Shown here piece after piece: positions 23,638 through 47,306 of a stretch of DNA of 64,000 nt. This DNA is from Eriocheir sinensis (Eukaryota > Arthropoda > Malacostraca > Decapoda > Varunidae). The notes beneath the pieces were generated by a model that saw only the letters and a list, made by a program, of their open reading frames with translations, made no database searches and had not been told where the DNA came from. Position 1 is the first letter of the stretch. Every line of letters begins with the position of its first letter. The DNA lies in NCBI RefSeq assembly GCF_024679095.1, contig NC_066570.1:10107804-10171803 (forward strand). The letters run 5' to 3'. The position numbers were made by a program, and so were the translations under genes.

Positions 23638-26600
23638 ATATTGAGGAGCAGATGAAAACACCTCGGTACCGAGGAGCAGGTGAAAGAACATAGATATTGA
23701 GGAGCAGATGAAAGCACTTTTATATTGAGGAGCAGATGAAAGCACCTTGATATTAATGAGCAGACTAAAGCACATCGATATTGAGAAGCAGATGAAACCC
23801 TCTCGATTTTGAGAAGCAGATGAAAGCACACTGATATTGATGAGGAGATAAAAGCACCTTGATATTGAGGAGCAGATGAAACCAACTCGATATTGAGGAG
23901 CAGATGATAGCACATTAATATTGAGAAGATACAAGCACATTGATATTGAGGAGCAGAGGAAAGCACCTTGATATTGAGGAGCAGATGATAGCTCCTCGAT
24001 ATTGATGAGCAGATGAAAGCACATCGGTATTGGGGAGCAGATAATAGCACCTCGATAATTATGAGCAGATGAAAGCACATCGATATTGAGGAGCAGATTA
24101 AAGCACCTCGATATTGAGGAGCAGGTGAAAGCACATCGATATTGAGGAGCAGATGATAGCACATTGATACTGAGGAGCAGATAAAAGCAACTTGATATTG
24201 AGGAATAGTAGAACGCACCTAGATACTGAGGAGCAGATGAAAGCACCTTGATAATGAGGAGCAGATGAAAGCACCTTGATATTGAGGAGCAGATGAAAAC
24301 AGTCTTTATTGAGGAGCAGATGAAAGCACCTCGTTATTGAGGAGCAGATGATAGCACCTCGATATTGATGAGCAAATGAAAGCATATCGTTTTTGAGGAG
24401 CAGATGATAGCACCTCGATATTAATGAGCAGATGAAAGCACATCGATATTGAGGAGCAGATAGAAGCACCTCGATATTCAGGAGCAGGTGAAAGCACATC
24501 GAGATTGGGGAGCAGGTGAAAGAACCAAGATATTGAGGAGCAGATAAAAGCACCTTGATACTGAGGAGCAGATGAAAGCAACTCGATATTGAGGAGCATT
24601 TGAAAGCACATCGATAATGAGGAGCAGGTGAAAGCACATCGATATTGAGGAGCATTTGAAAGCAATTCGATATTGAGGAGCAGATGAAAGCTCCTAGATA
24701 TTGAGGAGCAGATGAAAGCAATTATATTGAGGAAAAGATGAAAGCACCTTGATATAGAGGAGCAGATGAAAGCAATTATATTGAGGAGAAGATGAAAGCA
24801 CCTTGATATAGAGGAGCAGATTAAAGCACCTCGATATTCAGGAGCAGATGAAAGCACCTTTATACTGAGGAGCAGATGAAAGCAACTTAATATTGAGTTC
24901 AGCAGAAAGCATTTCGATACCGAGGAGCAGATGAAAGAACATAGATATTGAGGAGCAGATGAAACCAACTTGATATTGAGGAGCAGATGAAAGCACCTTG
25001 ATGTTCAGGAGCAGATGAAAATAGCTCAATATTGAGGAGCAGATGAAAGGACCTCGTTTTTGAGGATCAGATGATATCACCTCGATATTGATGAGCAGAT
25101 GAAAGCACATCGATATTGGGGAGCAGATGATAACACCTCGATATTAATGAGCAGATGAAAGCACATCAATACTGAGGAGCAGATGAAAGCACATCGATAT
25201 TGAGGTGCAGATGGAAGCACCTCGATATTGAGGAGGAGGTGAAAGCACACTGATATTGGGAAGCGGGAGAAAGCACCTTGATATTGAGGAAGCACCTCGA
25301 TATTGAGGAGCAGATGAAAGCACCTTGATACTGAGGAGCAGATGAAAGCATCTTGATATAGAGGAGCTGATGAAAGCACCTCGATATTGAGGAGCAGATG
25401 AAAGCACCTCGATATTGAGGAGCAGATGAAAGCACCTAGTTATTGAGGAGCAGATGAAAGCACCTAGATATTGAGGAGCAGATGAAAGCACCTCGATATT
25501 AATGAGCATATGAAAGCACATCGATATTGAGGAGCAAGTGAAAGCACCTTGATATTGAGGAGCAAGTGAAAGCACCTTGTTATTGAGGAGCAGATGAGAG
25601 CGCCCTGATATTCAGGAGTACTTGAAAGCACATCGATATTGACGAGCAGACGAAAGCACATCGGTATTGAGGAGCAGATGAAAGCAGCTTGATATTGAGA
25701 AGCAGATGAAAGCACCTCGATATTGAGGAGCAGGTGAAAGCACATCGATATTGAGGAGCAGATGAAAGCACCTTGATATTGAGAAGCAGATGAAAGCAGC
25801 TCGATATTGAGGAGCTGGTGAAAGCACATCGATATTGATGAACAGATGAAAGCACCTTGATATTGAGGAGCAGATGAAAGCACCTCGATATTGAGGAGCA
25901 GATGAAAGCAACTTGATATTGAGGAGCAGATGAAAGCATCTTGATATAGAGGAGCAGATGAAAGCACCTTGATATTGAGGAGCAGATGAAAGCACCTCGT
26001 TATTGAGAAGCAGATAAAAGCACCTCGTTATTGAGGAGCAGATGAAAGCACCTCGATATTGAGGAGCAGATGGAAGCACCTCGATATTGAGAAGGAGATA
26101 AAAGCACCTCGATATTGAGGAGCAGATGAAAGCACCTCGATATTGAGGAGAATATGAAAGCACATCGATATTGAGGAGCAGATGAAAGCACATCGATATT
26201 GAGAAGCAGATGAAAGCACCTCGTTATTGAGGAGCAGATGAAAGCACCTCGACATTGAGAAGCAGATGAAAGCACCTCGATACTGAGGAGCAGATGAAAG
26301 CACCTCGATATTGAGGAGCAGATGAAAGCACCTCAATATTGAGGAGCAGATGAAAGCCACTCGATATTGAGGAGCAGATGAAAACACCTCGTTATTGAGG
26401 AGCAGATGAAAGCACTTCGATATTGAGGAGCAGATGAAAACACCTCGTTATTGAGAAGCAGATGAGACACCTCGATATTGAGGAGCTGATGAAAGCACCT
26501 CGATATTGAGTAGCAGGTGAAAGCACTTCGATATTGAGGAGCAGATGAAAGCACCTCGATATTGATGATCAATTGAAAGCACCTCGTTATTGAGGAGCAG

Positions 26601-26705
26601 ATGAAAGCACCTCGATATTGAGGAGCAGATGAAAGCACTTCGATATTGAGGAGCAGATAAAAGCACCTCGATATTGAAGAGCAGATGAAAGCACCACGAT
26701 ATTCA
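23638..26705 (-). repeat. 28-bp minisatellite, block E
   Basis: Inverted-orientation monomers resume directly after the CR1 terminal repeats. From about 24,180 to 26,000 the block parallels 16,180-18,200 monomer by monomer, except that it lacks the solo LTR. Toward 26,000-26,700 cores with CTCGTTATTGAGG become frequent, a local sub-family. The array ends at about 26,705 against a decayed LINE. Confidence 0.94.
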
Positions 26706-27550
26706 GTTTGCTCCCGACGCAGCGAAATGACGGTCGATTCTATATTTGAAGGAGTTGACGGTATTGGAATTTACTTATTCTTAGGGAAGATATTTCCAGT
26801 GGGGGATGACTCGGATCGAAAAGAAACTCCTTCCAATGTCTATTTCATCGACTCGACTGAATGGGTAGACCGTTATTTATAGATCTTGAGTTGGTTTGCA
26901 GTTCAAAGAATTGGAGTAGTCGACGCTATTGAACTTTTTCAGGTACTTGAAAACTTGAATCATATTCTCTCGTAGACTTCTTTTTTCCAGTGTAAAGAGA
27001 TTGAGTCGTTTGAGTCGTTCCTCGTACGGTTAGGCCCTTAAGGTTGTAATTATCTTCGTGGCGCGTCGTTGAATCCTTTCCAGTAAAACAATGTCCTTTC
27101 TGTAATTAGGAGACCAGAACTGTACTGCATACTCGAGGTGCGGTCTTACCTTGGAATTATACAAGGATAGCATCACGTCTGGCGCCTTGCACTCGAACTT
27201 TCTCGCTGTGATTCTGAACATAGTGTTTGGTTTGTTATATGCTTTCTTTTTACAGTGATTCACGTGTTTCTGGTCATTCCTGATAGTGACTCCAAGATCC
27301 TTTTCCTCCTGCATCGCCTGCAGAGGTTTCCCATTCAAGATGTATTTGTAGTTATTATTTCTGGACCCAATGTGGATGATTTTGCACTTGTCAACATTAG
27401 AGGACATTTGCCATTTTTCCGACCATTCGATAATTTAATTGAGGTCTTTCTGTATGATTTCGCAGTCGGTCTTTGTAAGGGCCTTTCCACTCACCTTGGT
27501 GTCATCAACAAATTTCGATATTGTGGATTTCAGTTGTGATTCGAGGTCAT

Positions 27551-28716
<1,166 letters not shown>

Positions 28717-30033
28717 GATAAAGAAAATGTGTTCCCTCACTGACCCTTGAGGCACTCCACTAGTGACTGGAAGCCAATCGGAAGGCTATCCGTTGAGTAG
28801 TACTCGTTTTTTTTATTCTGGTAGGCCGATTTCTTATCCACGCGATCAGCTTGGCTCCAATGCCCGCCGAGTGGAGTTTCTTAAGGAGTCGCTCGTGCGG
28901 TACCTTGTCGAAGGCTTTTTGAAAGTCCAGGTATATAACATCACTGGGGATGTGGGCATCCCAGTTCTTATATATACCTTGGAAGAAGTCTAATAAATTC
29001 GTTAGGCAGGAGCGCTTGTTTCTGAAGCCTTACTGGGTGTCGGAGATTGCATTATTGTCTTCTAGAAGCTTAACAAGTTTGTTTCTAATGATCTTTTCGA
29101 GTATTTCTCCTGCCACTGATGTCAAACTTATGGGCCTGTAGTTTAATGCAACGCTTTTTTCTCCTTTTTTGAAGATCGGTGTTACGTTCGCCATCTTCTA
29201 GTCTTCTGGGACCTTATTCAGTTGAACTGAACATATTAGTGAGTGGTTGACTTATTTGTTGTTTAAGCTCTTTTAATAACCGCGGGGACAAACTGTCAGG
29301 CCCCGCTGACTTGTTCGTGTCGAGTTTGTCCAAATACTTTTTCACTTCTCCGCGGGTCAGGGCCCTCAGCAATGGTTTCGATGTCCTCGACTGTGAATAC
29401 GGATGCTAAGTTAGTGTTGAGGGTTCTGGCCTTCTGTTTACTGTTCCGAGTTACTGATCCAGTCTCGTCTGTCAGGGGATCAGTATTGGATATATGTTTT
29501 TCGATCTGATGTATGTGAATAATTTTTTGGAGTTGGTCTTGATGTCGCGCTATTTGTTTATCATAGTTGCGTTTACTACCTTCTAATAAGGGTGCGACAA
29601 GCTTTTAGGCTGGTGTGGTACTGTGTGCGGGCTTCGGCAGTGTCATTCTCTTTCATTAGATTATAATTTTTTTTTTAAAGTTTGCCGCCCTTTTTAATTC
29701 TCTGGACATTCACGGTGGATCTACGGCATCATTTACTCGCCTGGGTTTCGTAGGCACTGTAGCCTTCTCTACTCCCAAAAGCTTATCTTTGAAGTCGTTC
29801 CACACGTTGTCGATTGTATTGTCGGTGATGTTAAGCTGGTCCCAGGTCGCAGGAGGAAGCAGCTCACGGGCTAGGTTGAAATTTGATTTTTTGTAGTCTG
29901 GTATCACTGACAGATTGTCTACGAGTTTGTGACATATGTTGACATTAAAACAGATTTAGTGGTGATCGCAACCATGAATTTTCTCACCATTTTCACAGTC
30001 GCGAATGAGGTCGGGGTCGCTTACTAATACCAA

Positions 30034-30412
30034 GGGTAGGCGGTGGCCGAACTGGTAGCGTACTGGACCCACATTCGCCGCGTGATGGACGACGCGGGTT
30101 CGAATCCTCACGCTACCACTCGGATTTTTCAGTCACCGCCGAGTGGCTTAAAACTACCCACATGCTGTCCTGAAGACCACCCATCAACCCGGACTCTAGA
30201 GGAAGCCGTCCAAGCGAATCAAGAACGAGTTCCGGGGGGCAGCATGAGCCAATGCAAGATGGCGCCACTATAAACACTCGCCTGCGCCAGAACGGGCTGG
30301 GCCGACCATCAGGCCCCACCTGGAAGAAGCCTTGGGCCGACCATCAGGCCCCACCGGGAAGATGCCTACCGGCGCAATAGGCAACAACGTAAAAAAAAAA
30401 AAAAAAAAAAAA
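30034..30412 (+). mobile_element. tRNA-derived SINE, family 1 (copy b), inserted in the CR1 relic
   Basis: The head carries RNA polymerase III boxes: A-box-like TGGCCGAACTGG at about 30,045 and B-box GGGTTCGAATCC at about 30,097, like a Ser/Leu-type tRNA. The body contains GAAGCCTTGGGCCGACCATCAG duplicated in tandem, then GCCTACCGGCGCAATAGG and an A22 tail at 30,391-30,412. It splits LINE coding sequence: NLPD lies on the right and LVLVSDPDLI on the left, so the insertion post-dates the LINE. This is the best-preserved copy and defines the family orientation. Confidence 0.88.
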
Positions 30413-30650
30413 TCCGGCAGATTGTTTTCTCTTGTCGGTTGAGTTACAACTTGAGTGAGGAACGAATCCTCCACCATTTCTATAAGTCTGTTATTACTTC
30501 TCAAAGAGGAGGAGAAAGAGGAGGAAGAAAAAGACGAAGAAAAATAATAATAATAATAATAAGAAGAAGAAGAAGAAGAAAAAGAGAAGAACAAGAAGAA
30601 GCAGAAAATTCATAAAAAGAGCTCTACCGCCTCCTCCTCCTTATGCTTGT
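30413..30650. repeat. LINE 5' remnant and purine-rich (AAG)n/(AAT)n tract
   Basis: LINE sequence continues to about 30,490 and gives way to GAGGAAGAA, AATAAT and AAGAAG tracts up to about 30,610. No gene is seen. A short tail remnant with TTTCCATG repeats lies at 30,650-30,672. Confidence 0.65.
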
Positions 30651-30761
30651 TTCCATGTTTCCATGTTTCCTGTTTGATTAGTGAGTGTTCATGAACTTCT
30701 GTAATGAATAAGCTCAACACCAGGGAGAGGAGGAAGAGGAGGAGGAGAAATTGAAAGAAGA

Positions 30762-31939
<1,178 letters not shown>

Positions 31940-31996
<57 letters not shown>
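31940..31996. repeat. (GT)n microsatellite
   Basis: This is a 56-bp pure GT tract followed by GC-rich unique DNA. Confidence 0.95.
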
Positions 31997-32224
31997 TGTG
32001 CGTGCAGGCGGGCGAGGGCAGGCCGGGGGGCACATGGCATTGTTGGGCATTCAGTTGCGTTCTCGGCGTGTCGTGGCGAGACCCTCCTCCCGTTACTCAT
32101 CCCTGCCTGTTGTTGGTCTGTTTCACTTTTCCTTGGGGGACATTATGAGTTCATTGTTTCTCATCGTGTGTCTAACGGGGCTTCTTTCTCCTTTTTTATA
32201 ACATTTCTATATAAGTTGTTGTTT

Positions 32225-32325
32225 CTGTCTTGGATAGTTAGGTTACGTGGGGTTAGGTTTACAGGAGTCGCCTTGTTTAAGCCTACTGGCCTCTTGCAGA
32301 CTCTTAATTTATGTACTTATAATTT
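32225..32325 (+). mobile_element. CR1 3'-end remnant
   Basis: The segment TACAGGAGTCGCCTTGTTTA followed by CTACTGGCCTCTTGCAGACTC matches, with substitutions, the last 70 bp of the CR1 at 23,560-23,610, and ends in a degraded TTATGTACTTAT repeat. Only the 3' terminus survives, the usual 5' truncation of this family. Confidence 0.75.
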
Positions 32326-32589
32326 TTTGGCGCATGACGTAACTTACTCATGCATAATATATCCTATCGTTAGTGTCTAGTATCCTGTGGTCAACTCAAC
32401 TCCGTCATGATACTCCTGCCGGCCTTTATTTTCTCCATAATGGGTTTTTTTTTCTATTCGTCCTCCACTGTTGTGTACCATCATATAAGACCGCCAGAAC
32501 ACTAATTAAAGAACATTTCTTTGGACGTATCTTTCTCTGTCACATAGAAGTATTCCTTTGTTATTCACTTAATCATGTTTACACTTACA

Positions 32590-32660
32590 TGTGAATTTGT
32601 TACTTTTTTTGCCCTTGAGTTGTTTCCTCTAGTGTAAAAAAAATGCAATAAACTCGTTTT
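32590..32660 (+). mobile_element. LINE 3'-UTR remnant of the family seen at 6.2-6.6 kb
   Basis: TTTTTTTGCCCTTGAGTTGTTTCCTCTAGTGTAAAAAAAA corresponds closely to 6,595-6,643 of the LINE embedded in satellite block A, including the position of the A tract. Confidence 0.6.
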
Positions 32661-33591
32661 TCATCGGCAATTCGATTCTTCTGTCTCAGCACATGGTTAT
32701 TAAAGTTTCAAAACTGGACGTCTTTACATCTTACTGTACATCGCAATGGTGCTGAAGCTATATTTTTGCATATTAGTGATGAGTTTTTCTTGGGTAAATA
32801 GTTTTCATTCCGTGTATGACATAAAATTCCGCATGTTGTCTCCAGTGCTGTACTATTACTGGCGCTGCCTCTCATAAGTCTGGCGGCCAGAGTTTGTGAG
32901 ATACCCTTCAGTAGGCGGAACAAAGGGCGGTTGTCAGGTAAGCAAACACGCATCAGCCGGGCCATGCTCCGGAGTTTAGGCATGACAGAGGTAAATATAC
33001 TAAGAATATCGTGACATTGACAGTGCAGCTTACAGCTCCATTAACTCCAGTTTATGTAAAAATCCCAAATTAGAACTGAAAGTTACATTAGAGTGTAAAG
33101 TTATGCCATAAATAATGCCAATGAGTGTAATTGTCGACGTGGGTGCGTGTTTTTCCGGTAATTTTATATGCTACGACGTTGATGAATGCATCCCAGTGTG
33201 TTACGGAATGACCAGTATGTGTTCTCTGCCGCATTCAGGTCAGGCCGGACATGCTTGAGCACCAGGCATTCCACCGACGTGCCTGAGGCGTGTGTTGACA
33301 AGGAGCGGCGGCGGCCACGGGTCAGGGCGGCGGGATACAGGGCGGCCGTGGCCTTGGACTTGATGGGCGCCGTGTGGCCGTCTCAATGATGTAATTTTAG
33401 GGCAGGGTGGCTATGGAGATGCCTTGGCGTTTCTCTTGCCAGTCCGTCTGGAAAACAATTTCAGCTTAGGCATTTATGTAGAATTTGATTGTTCCAAAAA
33501 CAGTTTCTGTGAAGAGAGCTAGAACGTTTTAGTTTTATGCCAAAACATTGTTATTCTTAAGCATTGTTATACACCACTCAATTTAAAGTAC

Positions 33592-33595
<4 letters not shown>
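32661..33595. other. Intergenic stretch, no gene identified
   Basis: A 91-residue minus-strand open frame at 32,708-32,983 (PDNRPLFRLLKGISQTLAARL) has a plausible composition, but no family was recognised and there is no splice or start context to support it. Nothing else stands out. Confidence 0.4.
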
Positions 33596-33654
<59 letters not shown>

Positions 33655-33684
33655 ACGTGTGAGGGTGTGTGTGTATGTGTGTGT

Positions 33685-33742
<58 letters not shown>
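33596..33742. repeat. Compound (GT)n-(AAT)n microsatellite
   Basis: GT repeats at 33,596-33,685 (interrupted near 33,653 by GACGTGTGAGGG) run into pure AAT repeats at 33,686-33,742. This forms the left edge of a tandem duplication. Confidence 0.93.
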
Positions 33743-33743
<1 letters not shown>

Positions 33744-34125
33744 CGGTTTATTAAATGATAGCAGCTGTAAAGCTGAAAATATACACGTTACAAATACACT
33801 TTTGAAATATAAAAGAAAAAAAAAAGCGAAAATGTACAATATGAAAGGGATATGGGGGTCTGGGGTGGTAGGGGGGAGGTGAGGTGGTGGAATGCAGTGC
33901 GCTGGTGCGGTAGGAGGAGGAGGAGGTGTGTGTGTAATAATAATAATAATAATAATAAACGGTTTATTAAGTGATTGCAGCTGTAAAGCTGAAAATATAC
34001 ATGTTAAAAATACAATATTGAAATAAAATAGAAAAAAAAGAACAATGTGAAAGGGGTATAGGGGGTCTGGGGTGGTGGGGGGGAGGTGAGGTGGTGGAAT
34101 GCAGTGCGTTAGTGCTGAAGGAGGC
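33670..34125. repeat. Two-copy tandem duplication, about 216-bp spacing, microsatellite included
   Basis: Unit 1 (about 33,675-33,900) and unit 2 (about 33,926-34,120) share a GTGTGT/AAT tract, then AAACGGTTTATTAA, CAGCTGTAAAGCTGAAAATATAC, GGGGGTCTGGGGTGGT and GTGGTGGAATGCAGTGCG in the same order. They differ by substitutions and by AAT copy number (about 19 versus 8). The duplication breakpoints lie in the GT/AAT tract. Confidence 0.85.
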
Positions 34126-34730
34126 GGTGTGGTATTCCGGGTGACGGGTCAGGTGTTTAAGCCCCAGGTCAACCCCAGGTCAAAAAAGGGTCAGGTCGCA
34201 GTTGATGGCAGGGGTGCAGGTAGAAGCGGTGTCGGCCGTCGCTCAGCTTAGTGATGACCTGCTAATCTCTCCAGCCGGTGAGACAAGATAGGAAGAGGTG
34301 GACCGAGAAGCGGTAGGCGTGGGAACATCAAAACGTCTGCACTGCCCCATGCCACTTGCCCCAACCATGACTCCACCTGAGTGACGGGCCTCAACACTGC
34401 ACTGCACCTGAACCGAATTCTCCCAGCAGCATGATGGTCGGGCTGGTGTACCTGGGGGCACCTGGGGGCCGGCGTCGGCTGGATGGTTAGGCGGCGTCGA
34501 CGTCACACTGGCCATTACTACTCTTCATTGTCTTCACGGCACCACAAACGCACTGCACTCACTTTCTCTCACCATGATTAAGCTTGATGTCACAAAAGTT
34601 TCTTACAGTGTTGGGTTATTGATGAAAAGGAGAGGAGATGGAGGGGAAGGGGAGAGGCCAACAGGCTGGCCCCAGGCTGCTCCTTACGGAGCGCCGTGAC
34701 CCATGTCTGACCTCGGTCAGGTCTGGGCCA

Positions 34731-34733
<3 letters not shown>
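34126..34733. other. GC-rich intergenic DNA
   Basis: No gene is recognised. Sequence near 34,620-34,730 (GAGAGGCCAACAGGCTGGCCCC) looks like dispersed-repeat material but could not be assigned. Confidence 0.35.

Positions 34734-34801
<68 letters not shown>
34734..34801. repeat. (GT)n microsatellite
   Basis: This is a 68-bp pure GT tract. Confidence 0.95.
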
Positions 34802-36557
<1,756 letters not shown>

Positions 36558-36844
36558 ACAGTAAGTTACTAAGTTAAAGATACACTGATACTTTTATTCA
36601 TTTAGTCTTAAGATGCACTGACGAGCTGACAATCTCCTATCCCTGCGGTGCGCGGCTCACGTCACACCCGGGAGGCTGAAGACAACACCCAGCAAGAGTA
36701 TTTACACTTCTCGTACATATCATTATGCTCTGAAGTTGATTTTCACCGCCGCGAGTGCACGTATTCCGGGATTAATTCACACATCTCGGTACAGATCAGG
36801 CATAAATGGCTACATAGAAGTACGGTATATTTGGGGACATCCGG

Positions 36845-37066
36845 TGTAGCTGAGCGTGGCCTCGGTATACATATCCGTCGCATTGGTCCTTGAGCCTGTA
36901 GTGGTTACGAACCCATCACCGCGGGACACGAGCCAGCGTGACATCCGAGGTATCTCAGTTTGGCTTCCCCAGGTTTCCCCAGGTGCCCATTGATCAACCA
37001 TCCCGAAAGGTGGAATGAACAGCTGGGTGAGTTGCACGCCGACCGGCCACGGCAGGATTCGAAACT
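36845..37066 (-). mobile_element. SINE family 2 fragment (copy a)
   Basis: On the minus strand, from GGATTCGAA (the end of a B box) at 37,066 leftward, it reads through CGTGCAACTCACCCAGCTGTTCAT and CACCTGGGGAAACCTGGGGAAG, collinear with the copies at 42,074-42,340 and 46,022-46,265. The tRNA-like head upstream of the B box is missing. Confidence 0.7.
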
Positions 37067-38606
37067 TGATAATTCCTGTATCCCTTTTCCTGCATCTTAA
37101 TCTTACCTGGAACTGTAAGTTATTTTGTTACTTTTTTGCAGTCGTTGGGCTTTAAAGTCAAGATTCTGGCTATGCCGCAGGTTTAAATTCACCTTACTTT
37201 TCTTCGTAAACTCGATAGCAAATCACTTAAAAATAGTCATTTTAATAGGAAAACACTTTACAACACTGCCAAAAGTATGTCATTACTGGTGTCAAAAATA
37301 TCAAGTGGCATAAACTACTGTTAAAGAAACGCGGAATGTAGATATCAGTTTCAAGGTTGGACAGGAAGTGTTTACAATCACTGGCGGTGAGCTGCCCTGC
37401 ACGGCGACGAGTGACATCACGCGTACGAATTGGCTCACTGAAAATATCAAGGCTAGTTAGGAGGGACGCTGTTCAGTGAGCTAACAAGTGTGTCACACGA
37501 GGCACGTTCTGTGAGTATTCGGCTGGAATTACTTAAAACTACGTGAGAAATGAACTAGAAGGATTGTAAAGAGTGAGGGCTGACGCAGCGCATCCAAGGC
37601 GTCGCCCTACCACTCTGCTATACTTGATGGCGGCCATTTATTTATGGAAATAGTAATTGAGGTAATACAGTGTTTTCAGAAGCATTGTGATGACATTAAT
37701 GTTAGGGAACAAAAGTATTGTAGGAACTCGGCCCCAGAAAGCAATACAAAACAGTGAAAACACGAGTATACCGCCGCTAGCAGACAGCTGAGGTGGCGCG
37801 TTTACACTTGACCGACTCCTCTGTTATTCTAATCGTGGCGGAGATTCCCTCCTCCCTCGGCGATACACGCAGGGATGGCGCAACACCCCCGGCAATCAAA
37901 GAACTTCACGGCCGCTAAGTATAGGCCAAACTTCCCTGGTCATTAAGTCCAACCCTCCACTCGCCGGCAGCCTCGGGGCGGTCATCTGTCCGGCATCCTA
38001 ATACCCATGATTGGGCACCGCAGCCTCTCCATGCGACCCCAGTGACCCTGGGCCACCCCGGGCCCTGGAGAGGAAAGACTGGCACACGTAGCTTTGTAGA
38101 CCTTTAAAGCTGAGATATTTTTTTAAAGAAAACAATAGTATTTACTATTTTTCTCGAGAAGCAGCACAAATAGTATGCAGTGTAGTCCATCCCTTACTTT
38201 TGAACAGGCTAAAGAATGAAACCGACTTAGTTATGCAACGTGCGTGTATGATGTATCCCTCAATCTTCGCCATAATGGTGAGTTGCTACGTGCTCGACGT
38301 CGATATTCCGAAACAGGCAATGTGGAGGTTGGGATGATGGTAGCAATGCGCCAGACGATGACGAGTAATGTCAGTGTCTGCATACTCGTTTTTGTCAAGG
38401 GTGTATCGGGACGCAAGGCTGGTCTGGGGAAGTACATGGTAGCCCACACATGGTTTGAAAAGGTTCGGACAATGACATAGTGCGTAGAGTCGTGTGGCGT
38501 AAGTTCGTGTGTGGTGGCGCTTCACATCATGATGCATTGCAGGTCGTCCCTACACTAACGTATACTTAATCTGCCTCCCCCTCACCCCATCTTTCCTTTC
38601 CCCCAG
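37067..38606. other. Upstream region of the Wnt gene, no exon identified
   Basis: The signal-peptide exon and promoter of the Wnt7-like gene were not recognised here. A 78-residue open frame at 38,244-38,480 resembles no family I know. The last 30 bp before 38,607 are a strong pyrimidine tract ending CCCCCAG, a good acceptor. Confidence 0.45.
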
Positions 38607-45983
<7,377 letters not shown>

Positions 45984-46021
45984 TTTCTTATGCAGTAATG
46001 CACTTGTAATAAAGCTGTGAT

Positions 46022-46265
46022 CGGTGCCTTCGTGGTGAATTGGTTAAAATGTTGACTACTAATCTGAGGCCTGGGTTCGAATCCCGGCCTAAGTAATCGA
46101 CGCCCAGCCCAGCCTGCTGTTTGCCCTCCTTTTCTGGCTGGTCGACAAATGAGTACTTACCTGGAGAAACCTGGAGAAGGTAAACTGTGGTATATATATA
46201 TACAAGCCCAGAAGACAATGAGGAGATGATCACCGCGGCCAGGCTCAGCTGTAGCGTATACTCCC
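46022..46265 (+). mobile_element. tRNA-derived SINE, family 2 (copy c)
   Basis: The head has A-box-like TGGTGAATTGG and B-box GGGTTCGAATCCC at about 46,074. The body has GGCTGGTCGACAAATGAG and ACCTGGAGAAACCTGGAGAAGG and ends in CAGCTGTAGCGTATACTCCC, collinear with copy b. A short TATATATATA at 46,193-46,202 sits where copy b has unique bases. Confidence 0.85.
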
Positions 46266-46655
<390 letters not shown>

Positions 46656-46879
46656 ACTCATAGCTATCAGGTGCTCCTTGCCGCTTACTCAATAATTCTG
46701 GGAACGTCTGAACACACAGGAAGGCATTTTTATGTACGAGTATGTGTATGGGAGGGGAGGACCTAAGATGGGCATTAAAGTTAAAAATAGAAACAGCTTG
46801 CTAATTTTCTTTATGGGTTCAACTGACACTTTCGAATCGGTGCTCGACCCAGGCCTGGAGCACCGCTTCACGAGGAAGT

Positions 46880-46980
46880 AAATCTTCATTACCGACGAGA
46901 CGAGCGGCGAGGCGGCACCGCGGCTCCAGGCGGGGCGGCGGCTCCTCCGACACCCGCGTCATGCCCTTCAGCTTCCAGCA
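46880..46980 (+). other. Orphan exon candidate with consensus donor
   Basis: This GC-rich segment ends at CAGCAG|GTGAGT, a textbook donor. All frames are short, and one reads IFITDETSGEAAPRLQAG up to the donor. It differs in composition from its AT-rich surroundings. There is no homology and the 5' boundary is unclear. It could be a 5'-UTR exon of a gene lying to the right, or chance. Confidence 0.25.
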
Positions 46981-47251
46981 GGTGAGTTACGAGCGTTTTT
47001 TTCATTATGAAGCATCCTGTGCAGTCACCGTGACAGTCATGCAGCACTTGATCTTTGTTATAGAATATTCAATGCTAATCGAATTCAGGTGGACGCTAAT
47101 ATGTTTGAATAATTATATTTTTATTTAGATGTTTTTGATAAGATTTGACAATGTTAGCACAGATTGAAAAAGTACGCATGACTAAGATTCAAGTGTCCGA
47201 ATCTTTAAGCTTTTCTACAAGTGTCATTATCAATCTGTCTTGTGTGGCGTG

Positions 47252-47258
<7 letters not shown>

Positions 47259-47303
<45 letters not shown>
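47259..47303. repeat. (CA)n microsatellite
   Basis: This is a 45-bp pure CA tract. The surrounding 46,980-48,620 is AT-rich intergenic sequence with no recognised gene, and a further 30-bp GT tract lies at 48,268-48,298. Confidence 0.93.

Positions 47304-47306
<3 letters not shown>

Noticed and set aside
30043..30120. A functional tRNA gene
   Set aside because: The tRNA-like head has A and B boxes but is followed by a SINE body and poly-A, is repeated twice elsewhere with the same body, and does not fold as a complete cloverleaf by eye.
32708..32983. A minus-strand protein of 91 residues
   Set aside because: It has plausible amino-acid use but no family, no start or splice context, and nothing downstream to extend it. 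Left as unassigned.
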